The notes below the pieces were generated by a model. It saw nothing but the letters and a program-made list of their open reading frames with translations, did no database searches and was not told the origin of the DNA. From contig NZ_JABXKP010000098.1 in assembly GCF_017114985.1 (NCBI RefSeq), positions 1-58,995 on the forward strand: a stretch of 58,995 bases of DNA, read 5' to 3'. The position numbers were made by a program, and so were the translations under genes. Positions 1-8,604 of the stretch are shown here, in pieces (within the stretch, counting starts at the first letter, position 1; the number at the start of each line of letters is the position of its first letter). The stretch is from Nostoc sp. JL33. Its GTDB lineage: Bacteria; Cyanobacteriota; Cyanobacteriia; Cyanobacteriales; Nostocaceae.

Positions 1-53
1 CGGCTCAGATCGTTGAAGCAGGAATCACGCGACTTCAAGTCGTGTGAGGTTCA
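1..53 (+). mobile_element. 3' end of a TnpB-type (IS200/IS605) element, truncated by window edge
   Basis: The stretch contains GAAGCAGGAATC, then an imperfect hairpin (CACGCGACTT pairing with AAGTCGTGTG), then AGGTTCAAT. This order is what I recall from the right ends of cyanobacterial TnpB transposons, where it also forms the scaffold of the guide (omega) RNA and the element stops at a TCAA-type end. No tnpB coding sequence is visible because the window starts here. The element boundary is estimated. It could also be a solo end left after deletion. Confidence 0.5.
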
Positions 54-218
54 ATAGCATTCATCAACAATATCAAATAAAACTCACTGCCAAATATAAA
101 AATTTCCTTAAAATAGTGATGATTACAATGCCTGCTCATGTTTCTTAACAGAGCAAAAGAGGTCGTCTGACCGTTGGGCATCTTATATTGAGTTTATTAC
201 GAGGTATGTTGACAGCTC

Positions 219-1040
219 ATGATTTGGCCGTTTAAGCCCAAGTTTAGAAAACAAATTGCGCGGATTGAAATTACTGGTGCGATCGGCGGTGCTACTCGCA
301 AACGCGTCCTAGAAGCCCTGAAAACTGTAGAAGAAAAAAAGTTTCCGGCATTATTGTTACGTATCGATAGCCCTGGCGGTACAGTCGGAGATTCCCAAGA
401 AATCTACAGCGCCCTGAAGCGTTTGCGCGAAAAAATTAAAATCGTCGCTAGCTTTGGCAATATTTCGGCATCTGGAGGAGTCTACATCGGCGTGGGAGCC
501 GAACACATCGTCGCCAACCCAGGTACGATTACGGGTAGTATTGGTGTGATTCTGCGTGGGAATAACTTGGAACGCTTGCTAGAAAAAATCGGTGTTTCCT
601 TCATGGTAATTAAGTCTGGCCCTTACAAAGACATTTTGGCTTTTGATCGGCAACTGACTCAACCAGAAGAAAACATCCTGCAAGAGTTGATTGACACAAG
701 TTATCAGCAGTTTGTTCAAACGGTAGCTGATGGTCGTTCTTTAACAGTAGAAGCTGTGAAAAGTTTTGCCGATGGCCGGATTTTTACTGGACAGCAAGCC
801 CTAGAGTTCGGTGTTGTAGACCGCCTGGGCACAGAAGAAGATGCCCGCCGTTGGACAGCAGAACTGGTCGGACTTGATCCGGAAAAAACTCTCTGCTATA
901 CCCTAGAAGAACGTAAACCCTTATTGAGTCGCGTTCTACCAGGAAGTCGTCAGTTTTCATCAGGAATTGGGGCTGGCATTGATTGGCTGGAATTTGAAAT
1001 GTCTACTAGTGGTTTACCGTTGTGGTTATATCGACCCTAA
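219..1040 (+). CDS. sppA: Signal peptide peptidase SppA, short form
   Basis: A membrane-associated serine peptidase that degrades signal peptides after their release. The 273-residue protein has the single-domain short SppA fold. The SPGG motif lies near residue 51, the SASGG motif gives the likely nucleophile Ser85, and the SGPYKD motif gives the likely general base Lys137, so the Ser/Lys dyad is intact. There is no long N-terminal transmembrane segment, as in cyanobacterial short SppA; the start at ATG 219 directly precedes the conserved core. It is monocistronic or leads into aroH 175 bp downstream on the same strand. The family assignment is firm; the exact substrates are not visible from sequence. 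Confidence 0.9.
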   Translation: MIWPFKPKFRKQIARIEITGAIGGATRKRVLEALKTVEEKKFPALLLRIDSPGGTVGDSQEIYSALKRLREKIKIVASFGNISASGGVYIGVGAEHIVANPGTITGSIGVILRGNNLERLLEKIGVSFMVIKSGPYKDILAFDRQLTQPEENILQELIDTSYQQFVQTVADGRSLTVEAVKSFADGRIFTGQQALEFGVVDRLGTEEDARRWTAELVGLDPEKTLCYTLEERKPLLSRVLPGSRQFSSGIGAGIDWLEFEMSTSGLPLWLYRP

Positions 1041-1047
1041 TATGAGT

Positions 1048-1160
1048 TAGGAGGAGCCAGTGCGGTCTTCTCCCAAGGGGAGACGCTAAAAGCGATGGGG
1101 TTTCCCTAAGTGGAGCAACTGGCGTTTATGAGTGAGGAGTTATGAGTTAAAAATCTTAAC
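1048..1160. repeat. Interspersed Nostocales-type repeat between sppA and aroH
   Basis: The segment begins GGAGGAGCCAGTGCGGTCTT and ends near GGAGCAACTGGCG, then runs into GAGTGAGGAGTTATGAGTT-like heptamer material. Partial inverted symmetry (GCCAGT and ACTGGC) suggests a foldable non-coding repeat. I recognise this type from other filamentous cyanobacteria; no coding potential is seen. Confidence 0.5.
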
Positions 1161-1214
1161 TTCTCGTTCTTAACTCCTAATTCCTTACTTTTTTGTTTTA
1201 AGGAGGATTTTGGC

Positions 1215-1628
1215 GTGGAGTGGCAAATGCGGGCTATTCGCGGAGCAACAACCGTTTCAGAAAATACCGTTGAGGCAATGCGAGAGGTAGTAACAGAACT
1301 ACTAGATGAACTAGAAAACCGGAATCAATTCCAGCCGAGGGACATGATTAGTGTGACTTTCTCAGTTACACGCGATTTGGATGCTATTTTTCCAGCTGCG
1401 ATCGCTAGAGGGCGTCCTGGTTGGGATAATGTGGCCATGTTGGATGTGCAGCAAATGCACGTCGAAGGTAGCTTACAGCGCTGCATTCGCTTCTTAATCC
1501 ACGCTTATCTGCCAGCTTCCGCCTCAATTCATCATATTTATTTACGCAACGCTGCTAGCTTGCGTCCCGACTGGAGTTTGCCCCAGTCTTTACAAACATC
1601 ACAGCCAACAGTTAAGTCAAAAGTGTAA
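1215..1628 (+). CDS. aroH: Chorismate mutase, AroH class
   Basis: Converts chorismate to prephenate, the branch step to phenylalanine and tyrosine, in the cytoplasm. The 137 residues match the usual length of the monofunctional AroH trimer family, with the N-terminal RAIRGATT signature, the region around NTVEAM and the DMISVTFSVTRDLD strand. The GTG start at 1215 was chosen because AGGAGG at 1201-1206 sits 8 bases upstream; the in-frame ATG at 1227 is too far from it. It follows sppA on the same strand but the 174-bp gap holds repeat sequence, so separate transcription is likely. Good confidence in the family. Confidence 0.9.
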   Translation: MEWQMRAIRGATTVSENTVEAMREVVTELLDELENRNQFQPRDMISVTFSVTRDLDAIFPAAIARGRPGWDNVAMLDVQQMHVEGSLQRCIRFLIHAYLPASASIHHIYLRNAASLRPDWSLPQSLQTSQPTVKSKV

Positions 1629-1804
1629 ATTATTTAAATAAAATATATTTAACAAACAGCACAAAAATACCATTGTGTGCTGACGCGGCTGATCAACCTG
1701 CTGCTGGTGGGAAAATATTACTAAGTTTGCCGTAGTGATTTAAGGTCTATTGGTGAGGCGATCGCATCCAAAATCAAGATGTTGAGTTGTAAAGGGAGTT
1801 TGCA

Positions 1805-2356
1805 ATGAATCATCAAAAACAACTCACTGCAATGCTTGTTCCGTTCTACTTAGGGGAGCAACGAGATTCAGAAGGTCGAACAATTCAAGAAATGTGGACT
1901 TGGGATTTTGAAGAATTGGAGTGCATCCACAATTACATTCAGTGGTTGTTTCCTTTGCCTGGGCGAAGTGCATTCAATCCTGATTCACCCATTGTTGATC
2001 AGGAAGTAATTCAAGCATTTCAAAGCAACCCACACCTAGGTCAAAATTTGCTGCACTCCTTCACTGTCATGCTTCAGTTTTATGGATTGCAACGCCACGA
2101 GAGTAATGACGGAAAAATAGCTGTCAGCCAGTCAGAAGACTATCCGAATCGTAAACGCGAATGGGTCTGTATATTTAACCACAATTATCTTCGCATCACC
2201 CGTATATTAAAGTGCTTGATGACATTTGGATTGGAGAATGAAGCCCAAGCATTTTATGAATGCTTGGGGCAAATCTACCGTGAAAATAGTGATCAGATTG
2301 GAAGTGAAACATTTCAGTATTGGACAATTGCAGTCAAACCCAATGCGATAATGTAA
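1805..2356 (+). CDS. OGFr-domain protein of unknown function
   Basis: A 183-residue soluble protein. The segment WDFEELECIHNYIQWLFPLP (about residues 38-57) is the hallmark of the conserved domain named after the vertebrate opioid growth factor receptor, and the following FNPDSP and the region near FYGLQ also fit. The domain is found in scattered bacteria and its function there is unknown; nothing suggests receptor activity. No signal peptide or membrane segment is seen. The start at ATG 1805 has AAGGGAG about 7 bases upstream. The gene stands alone; the closest neighbour on the same strand is the PIN-domain remnant about 170 bp downstream. Confidence 0.75.
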   Translation: MNHQKQLTAMLVPFYLGEQRDSEGRTIQEMWTWDFEELECIHNYIQWLFPLPGRSAFNPDSPIVDQEVIQAFQSNPHLGQNLLHSFTVMLQFYGLQRHESNDGKIAVSQSEDYPNRKREWVCIFNHNYLRITRILKCLMTFGLENEAQAFYECLGQIYRENSDQIGSETFQYWTIAVKPNAIM

Positions 2357-2524
2357 CAATCTCCTTGAATGCCGATGGGATTGAGATGCTTTGCTCAGAC
2401 TGAGAGCCTGATGTACTTTGAGGCTATCTAACAGGGCGCATCTTGGCTGCAAATCCTAAATCGGCTAGCCATACTTCACCAGATTCTTTTCTTGCACCAC
2501 AATAATGTATAAGAACAGGAAAGA

Positions 2525-2689
2525 ATGCGATCGCTGATGGAGCAATATCGAGATATCCCAATGGATTTAGCAGATGCTTCATTGGTAGCTACTGCTGAAA
2601 CCTTAAATCAGAGACGAATTTTTACCCTTGATCGAGATTTCCATATCTATCGATTTCCTGGTAATCAATCTTTTGAAGTTGTACCTTGA
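2525..2689 (+). pseudogene. C-terminal remnant of a PIN-domain (VapC-like) toxin
   Basis: The 54-codon reading frame encodes a segment with MDLADASLVATAETL and RRIFTLDRDFHIYRF, the C-terminal acidic cluster and last strand of a PIN-domain ribonuclease. An in-frame stop at 2510-2512 closes the frame upstream, and the N-terminal two thirds, including the first catalytic Asp, are missing. I read it as a decayed toxin gene next to the DUF433/DUF5615 locus. It is unlikely to be functional. Confidence 0.65.
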
Positions 2690-2763
2690 GGGATAAATCA
2701 GTAGAAAAATAGCGATCGCAATTTACTACAAAAATAGATATTACAGTGAAATGGGTCTTTTAG

Positions 2764-2787
2764 ATCCTAGACGATGAGAGCTAGGAT
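2764..2787. promoter_or_regulatory. Inverted repeat upstream of the DUF433 gene, possible operator
   Basis: ATCCTAG (2764-2770) is exactly mirrored by CTAGGAT (2781-2787) around a 10-base centre, 33 bases before the ATG of the DUF433 gene. Toxin-antitoxin operons are commonly autoregulated through such palindromes; the role here is inferred from position only. Confidence 0.3.
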
Positions 2788-2820
2788 TTGAAAGTAGTCT
2801 GTTGCAGACAAGCTAACTAT

Positions 2821-3045
2821 ATGACATCCACATCGCGTGTTGTTCATAGCGACCCCGATATATTGGGGGGAACCCCTGTTTTTGTTGGTACTCGTGTGCC
2901 GATAAAAACCTTGCTCGATTATCTAGAAGCGGGTGACTCACTGGATGAGTTTTTAGATCACTTTCCCAGTGTCAGCCGTGAGCAAGCGATCGCCGCTCTT
3001 GAATTAGCAAAGGAAATGCTGACCGCCTATGCGAATTCTGCTTGA
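2821..3045 (+). CDS. DUF433 protein, probable antitoxin
   Basis: A 74-residue protein with the DUF433 core (HSDPDILGGTPVFVGTRVPI, then the LLDYLEAGDSLDEFLDHFP helix pair and the FPSVSREQAIAALELA end), a winged-helix-like fold. DUF433 proteins are habitually encoded just before DUF5615 PIN-like proteins, and that is the case here: the two frames overlap by 17 bp, so translation is probably coupled. I chose ATG 2821; the frame also allows a TTG 33 bases earlier, but the conserved domain starts soon after the ATG. The antitoxin role is inferred from pairing. Confidence 0.8.
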   Translation: MTSTSRVVHSDPDILGGTPVFVGTRVPIKTLLDYLEAGDSLDEFLDHFPSVSREQAIAALELAKEMLTAYANSA

Positions 3046-3349
3046 TGAGTGTGTTCCACGACCCTTGATGCGTGAACTCACAGATTATGAGGTACGCACA
3101 GTTGTGGAAATGGGATGGTCAGGTAAAAAGAATGGCGAACTGTTGCAACTGATGATGCAGGAGAGTTTCACGATTCTTCTCACAACAGACCAAAACTTAC
3201 GATATCAGCAAAACTTGCAACAGACTGGAGTTGCGGTCGTTGTTCTCGTAGCGTCTAGTAATCGCCTCCCTGATTTACTTCCATTGATCCCCAGTGTTCG
3301 CAGTGTCTTAGCAACGATCGCTCCGGGTGTGGTTGTTGAAATCAAATAG
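3029..3349 (+). CDS. DUF5615 PIN-like protein, probable toxin
   Basis: A 106-residue protein beginning MRILLDECVPRPL, the N-terminal acidic motif of the DUF5615 branch of the PIN-like nuclease fold; the second acidic cluster is TTDQNLRYQQN near residue 52. It overlaps the DUF433 gene by 17 bp. These two-gene modules are considered toxin-antitoxin systems, with this member as a likely RNA-cleaving toxin, but activity has been shown for few of them. The stop codon abuts an inverted-repeat element at 3350-3436. Confidence 0.8.
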   Translation: MRILLDECVPRPLMRELTDYEVRTVVEMGWSGKKNGELLQLMMQESFTILLTTDQNLRYQQNLQQTGVAVVVLVASSNRLPDLLPLIPSVRSVLATIAPGVVVEIK

Positions 3350-3436
3350 CACTTACGCAAAACTACACGCGGTAGGGGCAATTCATGAATTGCCCCTACC
3401 TAAAAATCACTCTTTTCAGTTATTGTTTGCGTAAGT
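3350..3436. repeat. MITE-like palindromic element with ACTTACGCAAA ends
   Basis: ACTTACGCAAA at 3351-3361 is exactly inverted at 3426-3436, and a perfect 30-bp palindrome (3371-3400, centre TTCATGAA) lies between. It has no coding capacity. The same end sequence recurs alone near 54787. Size and architecture fit a miniature inverted-repeat element. Confidence 0.6.
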
Positions 3437-3515
3437 CCTGTCAAAGATTTTTGAGGCGTTGGCGCAGCCCGCCTTCTCTACGAGACGCTCCGCGAACGGC
3501 ATCGCTTTCTCAACT

Positions 3516-4415
3516 CTATTCTTTTTGATGATGAAACCGAATTCCTAGAAAGATGTCATAAACAAACTCAAAGAAGTCCTTTTTCTGCAACAATCCTGAA
3601 GTTTGATAACACCCTTTTTCATCTAACAGGGGCTTCATCAGATAATATGCAGGCTGGTAATTATACCAAGGAATCGAAGGCCACAAATGATGAATTAAGT
3701 GGTAATTCTGTCCCATAATCAGAATATTCAGAATTGGGTTAGGGTAGACGCGAGCATTTTTCCAGCGATCGCGCTCTGCAAAAGGACGATGGGGCAAATA
3801 GTCAAAAAATAATCCCAGTGCTATCCCCACCACAAAAGCCGGTATAAACCAAAAATTGAGAATGTAACCCAAAAAGTGGTATTGCACTGATATATAAACA
3901 ATTACACCGACAATTAAGCGGCTGATGAACCATTCTAATAGCTCATATTTACGCCACAGTTGCCGTTGAAAGAAAAATACCTCGTGGTACAAAAACCGCA
4001 CCGCAATCAACCATAGCGGGCCACCCGTAGAAACATAATGATCTGGGTCGTCTTCGGGATGATTAACATGGGCATGATGCTGTAAATGCACCCGCGTAAA
4101 CACTGGAAAAGCAAAAGCTAGCATTAATGCACTCCCATGCCCTAACATCGCATTAATCACCCGGTTGCGATGGGCAGATTGGTGACAGGCATCGTGAATT
4201 ACCGTCCCAGCACAATGCAAGGCAATCGTATTAACGCTAAAGCACAGCCAGTGCGGCCATTCCCAAAGCCAGTAACCAAAGCTTGATAACACCAGCATTG
4301 CCACAGCTACCAAAAACAGCAGTAGCGTGCGATTGAAATCACCAGGAGGCGCTAAAAATTCCTTGGGTGGGATTATCAGTGGCTTTTGTGCCTCCGATGT
4401 GATCATTTTTGACAT
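3516..4415 (-). CDS. crtR: Beta-carotene hydroxylase, CrtR type (membrane di-iron)
   Basis: A membrane di-iron oxygenase of the fatty-acid-desaturase superfamily that hydroxylates beta-ionone rings to give zeaxanthin and related xanthophylls. Histidine clusters are in place: HDACHQSAH (about residue 74 of the chosen start), HLQHHAHVNH (about 110) and NYHLIHHLWP near the C terminus, with hydrophobic helices between. The WPSIPWYNYQPAYY tail is typical of CrtR rather than acyl-lipid desaturases. The longest frame starts at TTG 4433; I prefer ATG 4415 (299 residues), although AAGGAG is only 3 bases upstream, and ATG 4406 is an alternative. It is transcribed away from pyk. Confidence 0.8.
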   Translation of the reverse strand: MSKMITSEAQKPLIIPPKEFLAPPGDFNRTLLLFLVAVAMLVLSSFGYWLWEWPHWLCFSVNTIALHCAGTVIHDACHQSAHRNRVINAMLGHGSALMLAFAFPVFTRVHLQHHAHVNHPEDDPDHYVSTGGPLWLIAVRFLYHEVFFFQRQLWRKYELLEWFISRLIVGVIVYISVQYHFLGYILNFWFIPAFVVGIALGLFFDYLPHRPFAERDRWKNARVYPNPILNILIMGQNYHLIHHLWPSIPWYNYQPAYYLMKPLLDEKGCYQTSGLLQKKDFFEFVYDIFLGIRFHHQKE

Positions 4416-4858
4416 TGACTCCTTCTTTACCAAACATTACGAATATACGATAAAAGATTCGGCAATATTAAAGTTTTGCAAAGTTTTGTATAGGAAGATT
4501 TATCTACAGCTTTGCATATGACTAGATGAATAACGCTATGATTCCAGACGAGGCCAAGTCTTTACTGATAAGTGGGGTATGACAATTGGCAAGAAGTTGA
4601 TCGGAAAAACTCCTTCGTGGGGAGGATCGATACAAGATTAATGTACTATATCTAGTCTATCCCACAGCCCCCACTCTCCCATAAACCCTCTCTAACTGCT
4701 TAAATCTATTAAACTTATCCGTAAATTAGGTTTTAGCCCCTGATTTATAAACCTTTGAGGTTAATTCGCGGATATGTCTATTGATATAGCAGTAACTGAA
4801 AAGGAGATGCCACTTAAGTTACGATGACTTCCCAGATAGCTCCCTAACTTCAGCCCCT
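4416..4858. other. Intergenic region between crtR and pyk
   Basis: About 440 bp between the divergent crtR and pyk genes. I see no open frame with a recognisable product and no RNA gene. AAGGAG occurs about 60 bp before the pyk ATG, too far to serve that start. The promoters of both genes must lie here, but no clear -35/-10 pair could be assigned by eye. Confidence 0.5.
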
Positions 4859-6628
4859 ATGCAATTAAGAGATTCTCTACGCCGGACAAAAATTGTCGCT
4901 ACTATTGGCCCCGCCACTAGCAGTCCTGAAATGCTTAAGGCGATTATTGAAGCGGGAGCCACGACGCTGCGGCTAAACTTCTCCCACGGAACTCATGCCG
5001 ACCATCAGCGTAGTATTCGCTTAATTCGGCAAACCGCCTTTGAATTAAATCAGCCAGTGGCTATTCTCCAAGATTTGCAAGGCCCAAAAATTCGCTTGGG
5101 AAAGTTTGATAACGGATTTATAGTTTTGGCAAAAGGCGATCGCTTCACCTTGACAAATCGCCCGATTGTAGGTAGCCAGGATATTAGCTGCGTCACCTAC
5201 GATTATTTAGCCGAAGAAGTCCCGGTTGGTGCAAAAATCCTCCTCGATGATGGACGAGTAGAAATGGTGGTAGAGGAGATTAACCGGGACAAAGGTGATT
5301 TGCATTGTCGCATCACCGTGCCTGGGAAACTTTCTAACAACAAAGGCGTAAACTTTCCCGGCGTTTACCTGTCAATTAAGGCAATGACCGACAAAGACCG
5401 AGAGGATCTGATGTTTGGTCTGGATCAGGGTGTAGATTGGATAGCACTTTCCTTTGTCCGCAATCCGCAGGACATGATCGAAATTAAAGAGCTAATTTCC
5501 AGTACAGGCAAGCAAGTGCCAGTGGTGGCCAAAATTGAAAAGCACGAAGCGATCGAACAAATGGAGGCGATTCTGGCTTTGTGTGATGGCGTGATGGTTG
5601 CCAGAGGCGATTTGGGCGTGGAACTGCCAGCAGAGGATGTCCCCGTACTCCAAAAGCGGCTAATTGCTACAGCAAATCGCTTGGGGATTCCGATCATCAC
5701 CGCCACCCAAATGTTAGACAGCATGGTGAGCAATCCCCGTCCCACTCGTGCTGAAGTATCGGATGTGGCAAATGCGATTTTAGATGGCACGGACGCGGTG
5801 ATGCTCTCCAATGAAACCGCAGTGGGCAGCTTCCCTGTAGAAGCAGTGGCGACGATGGCACGGATTGCCGAGCGCATGGAGCAGGAAGAAGTCCAACACT
5901 TAAACTTACGTTCTTCCAGAGATGCCCGACGCTCTATTCCCAATGCAATTAGTCAGGCTGTAGGTCAAATTGCCGAACAACTAGGCGCGGCAGCAATCAT
6001 GACTCTAACCCAAACCGGGGCAACAGCTCGCAATGTCTCTAAGTTCCGTCCCCAGACACCGATTTTGGCAGTGACACCCCATGTAAATGTGGCGCGGCAG
6101 CTACAGATGGTGTGGGGAGTAAAACCGCTATTGGTATTAGGATTACCTTCCACTGGTCAGACATTTCAAGCTGCGATCAACGTAGCTCAGGAACTTAAGT
6201 TACTGTCTCAGGGAGATTTAGTAGTGATGACTGCTGGCACACTCCAGGGAATTTCCGGCTCCACAGATTTGATTAAGGTTGAGGTGGTGACGGCAATACT
6301 AGGCCACGGAATTGGACTGGGACAAGGTTCAGTCAGTGGTCGCGCACGCGTGGCTAATACTGGCATGGATGTTAGTAACTTTAATCCTGGAGACATATTA
6401 GTTGCACCCCGCACTAGTGCCGATTTTGTCGAGGCAATTCGGAAATCTGCCGGAATTATTACGGAAGAGGGAAGTCTCACAAGTCACGCAGCAGTGATTG
6501 GTTTACGTCTCGGTGTGCCAGTGATTGTCGGCGTAAAGCAGGCAACGCAGGCGATTCGGGATGGGGCGATTATAACGCTGGATGTACAACGGGGTTTGAT
6601 TTACTCTGGGGCAGTGAGAACGGCTTAG
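4859..6628 (+). CDS. pyk: Pyruvate kinase with C-terminal PEP-utilising domain
   Basis: Transfers phosphate from phosphoenolpyruvate to ADP, the last step of glycolysis. The 589-residue protein has the full catalytic barrel: RRTKIVATIGPAT at the N terminus, LRLNFSHG, VVAKIEKHEA, VMVARGDLGVEL and ITATQMLDSM. The alpha/beta domain ends near residue 480 and is followed by an extra PEP-utiliser-type swivelling domain with EEGSLTSHAAVIG, where the His in TSHAA is the residue phosphorylated in PEP synthase and PPDK. This long form is usual in cyanobacteria and some Gram-positives. The ATG at 4859 has no obvious ribosome-binding site. A heptamer repeat follows the stop directly. Confidence 0.95.
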   Translation: MQLRDSLRRTKIVATIGPATSSPEMLKAIIEAGATTLRLNFSHGTHADHQRSIRLIRQTAFELNQPVAILQDLQGPKIRLGKFDNGFIVLAKGDRFTLTNRPIVGSQDISCVTYDYLAEEVPVGAKILLDDGRVEMVVEEINRDKGDLHCRITVPGKLSNNKGVNFPGVYLSIKAMTDKDREDLMFGLDQGVDWIALSFVRNPQDMIEIKELISSTGKQVPVVAKIEKHEAIEQMEAILALCDGVMVARGDLGVELPAEDVPVLQKRLIATANRLGIPIITATQMLDSMVSNPRPTRAEVSDVANAILDGTDAVMLSNETAVGSFPVEAVATMARIAERMEQEEVQHLNLRSSRDARRSIPNAISQAVGQIAEQLGAAAIMTLTQTGATARNVSKFRPQTPILAVTPHVNVARQLQMVWGVKPLLVLGLPSTGQTFQAAINVAQELKLLSQGDLVVMTAGTLQGISGSTDLIKVEVVTAILGHGIGLGQGSVSGRARVANTGMDVSNFNPGDILVAPRTSADFVEAIRKSAGIITEEGSLTSHAAVIGLRLGVPVIVGVKQATQAIRDGAIITLDVQRGLIYSGAVRTA

Positions 6629-6630
6629 AA

Positions 6631-6746
6631 GTGGGGAGTGGGGAGTGGGGAGTGGGGAGTGGGGAGTTAGGAGTAGGGGGAGCAGGGGAGGCAGGGGGAG
6701 CAGAACAACCAATGCCCAATGCCCAATTCCCAATGCCCAATTCCCC
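6631..6746. repeat. Short tandem heptamer repeats (GTGGGGA and CCCAATG types)
   Basis: Four or more copies of GTGGGGA/GGGGAGT start 3 bp after the pyk stop, degenerate into GGGGGAGCAGG runs, then change to alternating CCCAATG/CCCAATT units up to the stop codon of the convergent M61 gene. These match the short tandemly repeated sequences typical of heterocystous cyanobacteria. Several long open frames across this stretch are by-products of the repeat and not genes. Confidence 0.85.
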
Positions 6747-6747
6747 T

Positions 6748-8532
6748 TTATGAAACAGTTGCGATCGCAACCCCAAGCCATCCAGCAAAGTTTTGCTGCT
6801 GTGTGGAGTCAGGATGCTCAACAGGTTTTACTTGATATCGAGTCGGATGTGGTGAGGCGAGGGTGATGGAATAGGTACGCAGTTCGTCTTGGTGGAAAAC
6901 TGTGACTTCGATGGTATCGTTTGGTTGGTAATCTTTGAGGCGATCGCTTAAGCTATTCCCCGTTACCTTAATCCCATTAATTGCTAACAACTCATCACCT
7001 GCATCAATTCCCCCGACTTGTGCAGGTGAACCAGTCTCTACAAACTTAATAATCTCCCGCCCATTCTCAGTATTTATTCTCACACCCAGGTAAGGTTCTT
7101 CTTGCTGATCTGCTACCAACTGCAAACCAAAGGGTTCTAAGTACTGATTCAAGGGCAAATCCTCAGTGCCATCAATGTAGCGTTTAAAGAAATCAGTCAA
7201 ATCGATTCCGGCAACAGATTCTATAACTTCCTGCAACTGTTCTGGGGTATAGCCAATTTCAGCTTGTCCAAATTGCTGCCACATTTTCTGCATGACGTTA
7301 TCGAGCGATCGCTGATTGTCATGAGTAGAGCGAATCAGTAAATCCAGCAATAACGATACCATTTCTCCTTTTAAATAGTAAGAAATTTGGGAATTACCGC
7401 TATTGGCATCCGGGCGATAAAGTTTAATCCAAGCATCAAAACTCGACTCGGAAACAGGTTGTACCTTGCGCCCCGGTGTCATTTCATATCTGGTAATTTC
7501 CTTGCCCAAGTTATTTAAATACGACTTAACATCATAAATTCCCGCCCGCAAAGGAATTAACAAGTCATAGTAACTAGTAGTGCCTTCACAAAACCACAAT
7601 GATGGTGTATAGTTTTCCTGGTCGTAATCAAAAACCTCTAATGCTTTTGGGCGAATTCGCTTGACATTCCACAAGTGAAAGAACTCGTGTGCAACTAATT
7701 GGATAAAGCGATCGTACTTATCCTGAGCGCGAAACCCAAAACGCTGGTAAATTAAAGAGCAAGAATTTTTATGCTCCAAACCGCCAAAAGCTTGGCTAAA
7801 TAAATGTAGCAGAAACACGTATCGTTCATAGGGCAAACCGCCGAACATCTGTGCTTCTACCTGAACAATTTTTTGGATATCAGCAATCATCTGCTGGGCT
7901 TGGAAATTTCCCTGTCCCCAGATTGCCAGTTCGTGGGGTTTTCCCAAAACCTCAAATTTATACAATTGGTGACGACCAATCTCAAACGGAGTATCAACAA
8001 GAGTATCAAAATCACCAGCCAAGAAAGTATTCGTTTCCTCAGCAACGGGTGGTAAGGCAGTAGTTACCTGCCATTCCGGGTGTGGTGGTACGATGGTGAC
8101 GCGAATAGGTTGGTTCTCCCAGCCCGGTATTCTAAAAAATAGTGCCGCACCGTTAAAATAACCGTGGCTTGGATCTAAGTGATTTGTCCGTACCGATAGC
8201 TCATTCGCAAAAATGCGGTAACGTACAGTTAATTCTGAAACACCTATTTTGTCTACCTGCCAGTGATTTTTACTGATCTTCCGCCAAGGTAAAGGCTTAT
8301 CCTCCGCAAAAGCCCCAAAATCTTGTAAATTCTTGGCATATTCCCGGACTAAGTAGGAACCGGGTGTCCACACCGGCAATTTTAAATTCAGAATCGGTGA
8401 GGGGTAATCGACAAGGTGTAAAGTCACCTCAAACAGATGGGTTTCTGGTTGGGACATTCCCACCAGGTAATGAATCGTTGGCCCGGTTTCCTGGACGTAG
8501 ATGTTGGGACGAGCTGCTGTTGCTTTAGTCAT
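6748..8532 (-). CDS. M61 family glycyl aminopeptidase with PDZ domain
   Basis: A 594-residue zinc peptidase. HEFFHLWNVKRIRP gives the zinc ligands His282 and His286 with catalytic Glu283, and WFCEGTTSYY supplies the third ligand Glu316. An immunoglobulin-like N-terminal region (about 1-200) precedes the catalytic domain, and a PDZ domain (about 490-560, YLGVRIN and GSPAQVGGIDAGDELLAING) closes the protein, the standard M61 order. No signal peptide is seen, so it is probably cytosolic. It converges on pyk. The stop codon at 6748-6750 touches repeat DNA, so the extreme C terminus may vary among relatives. Substrates are unknown; the family prefers N-terminal Gly or Ala. Confidence 0.88.
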   Translation of the reverse strand: MTKATAARPNIYVQETGPTIHYLVGMSQPETHLFEVTLHLVDYPSPILNLKLPVWTPGSYLVREYAKNLQDFGAFAEDKPLPWRKISKNHWQVDKIGVSELTVRYRIFANELSVRTNHLDPSHGYFNGAALFFRIPGWENQPIRVTIVPPHPEWQVTTALPPVAEETNTFLAGDFDTLVDTPFEIGRHQLYKFEVLGKPHELAIWGQGNFQAQQMIADIQKIVQVEAQMFGGLPYERYVFLLHLFSQAFGGLEHKNSCSLIYQRFGFRAQDKYDRFIQLVAHEFFHLWNVKRIRPKALEVFDYDQENYTPSLWFCEGTTSYYDLLIPLRAGIYDVKSYLNNLGKEITRYEMTPGRKVQPVSESSFDAWIKLYRPDANSGNSQISYYLKGEMVSLLLDLLIRSTHDNQRSLDNVMQKMWQQFGQAEIGYTPEQLQEVIESVAGIDLTDFFKRYIDGTEDLPLNQYLEPFGLQLVADQQEEPYLGVRINTENGREIIKFVETGSPAQVGGIDAGDELLAINGIKVTGNSLSDRLKDYQPNDTIEVTVFHQDELRTYSITLASPHPTRYQVKPVEHPDSTQQQNFAGWLGVAIATVS

Positions 8533-8604
8533 CTTGCGTGCTGAGTTAATAGTCGATAGGTAATTTCTCCCATCATGACAAATTTTGCCTTTTAACTTTT
8601 GACT

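Noticed and set aside
2207..2452. Minus-strand frame opposite the OGFr-like gene
   Set aside because: Antisense to a well-supported gene and low in gene-like features.
6503..6866. Short frames over the heptamer repeat between pyk and the M61 gene
   Set aside because: They translate the repeat (PLPTPHSPL-like) and overlap the ends of two well-supported genes.
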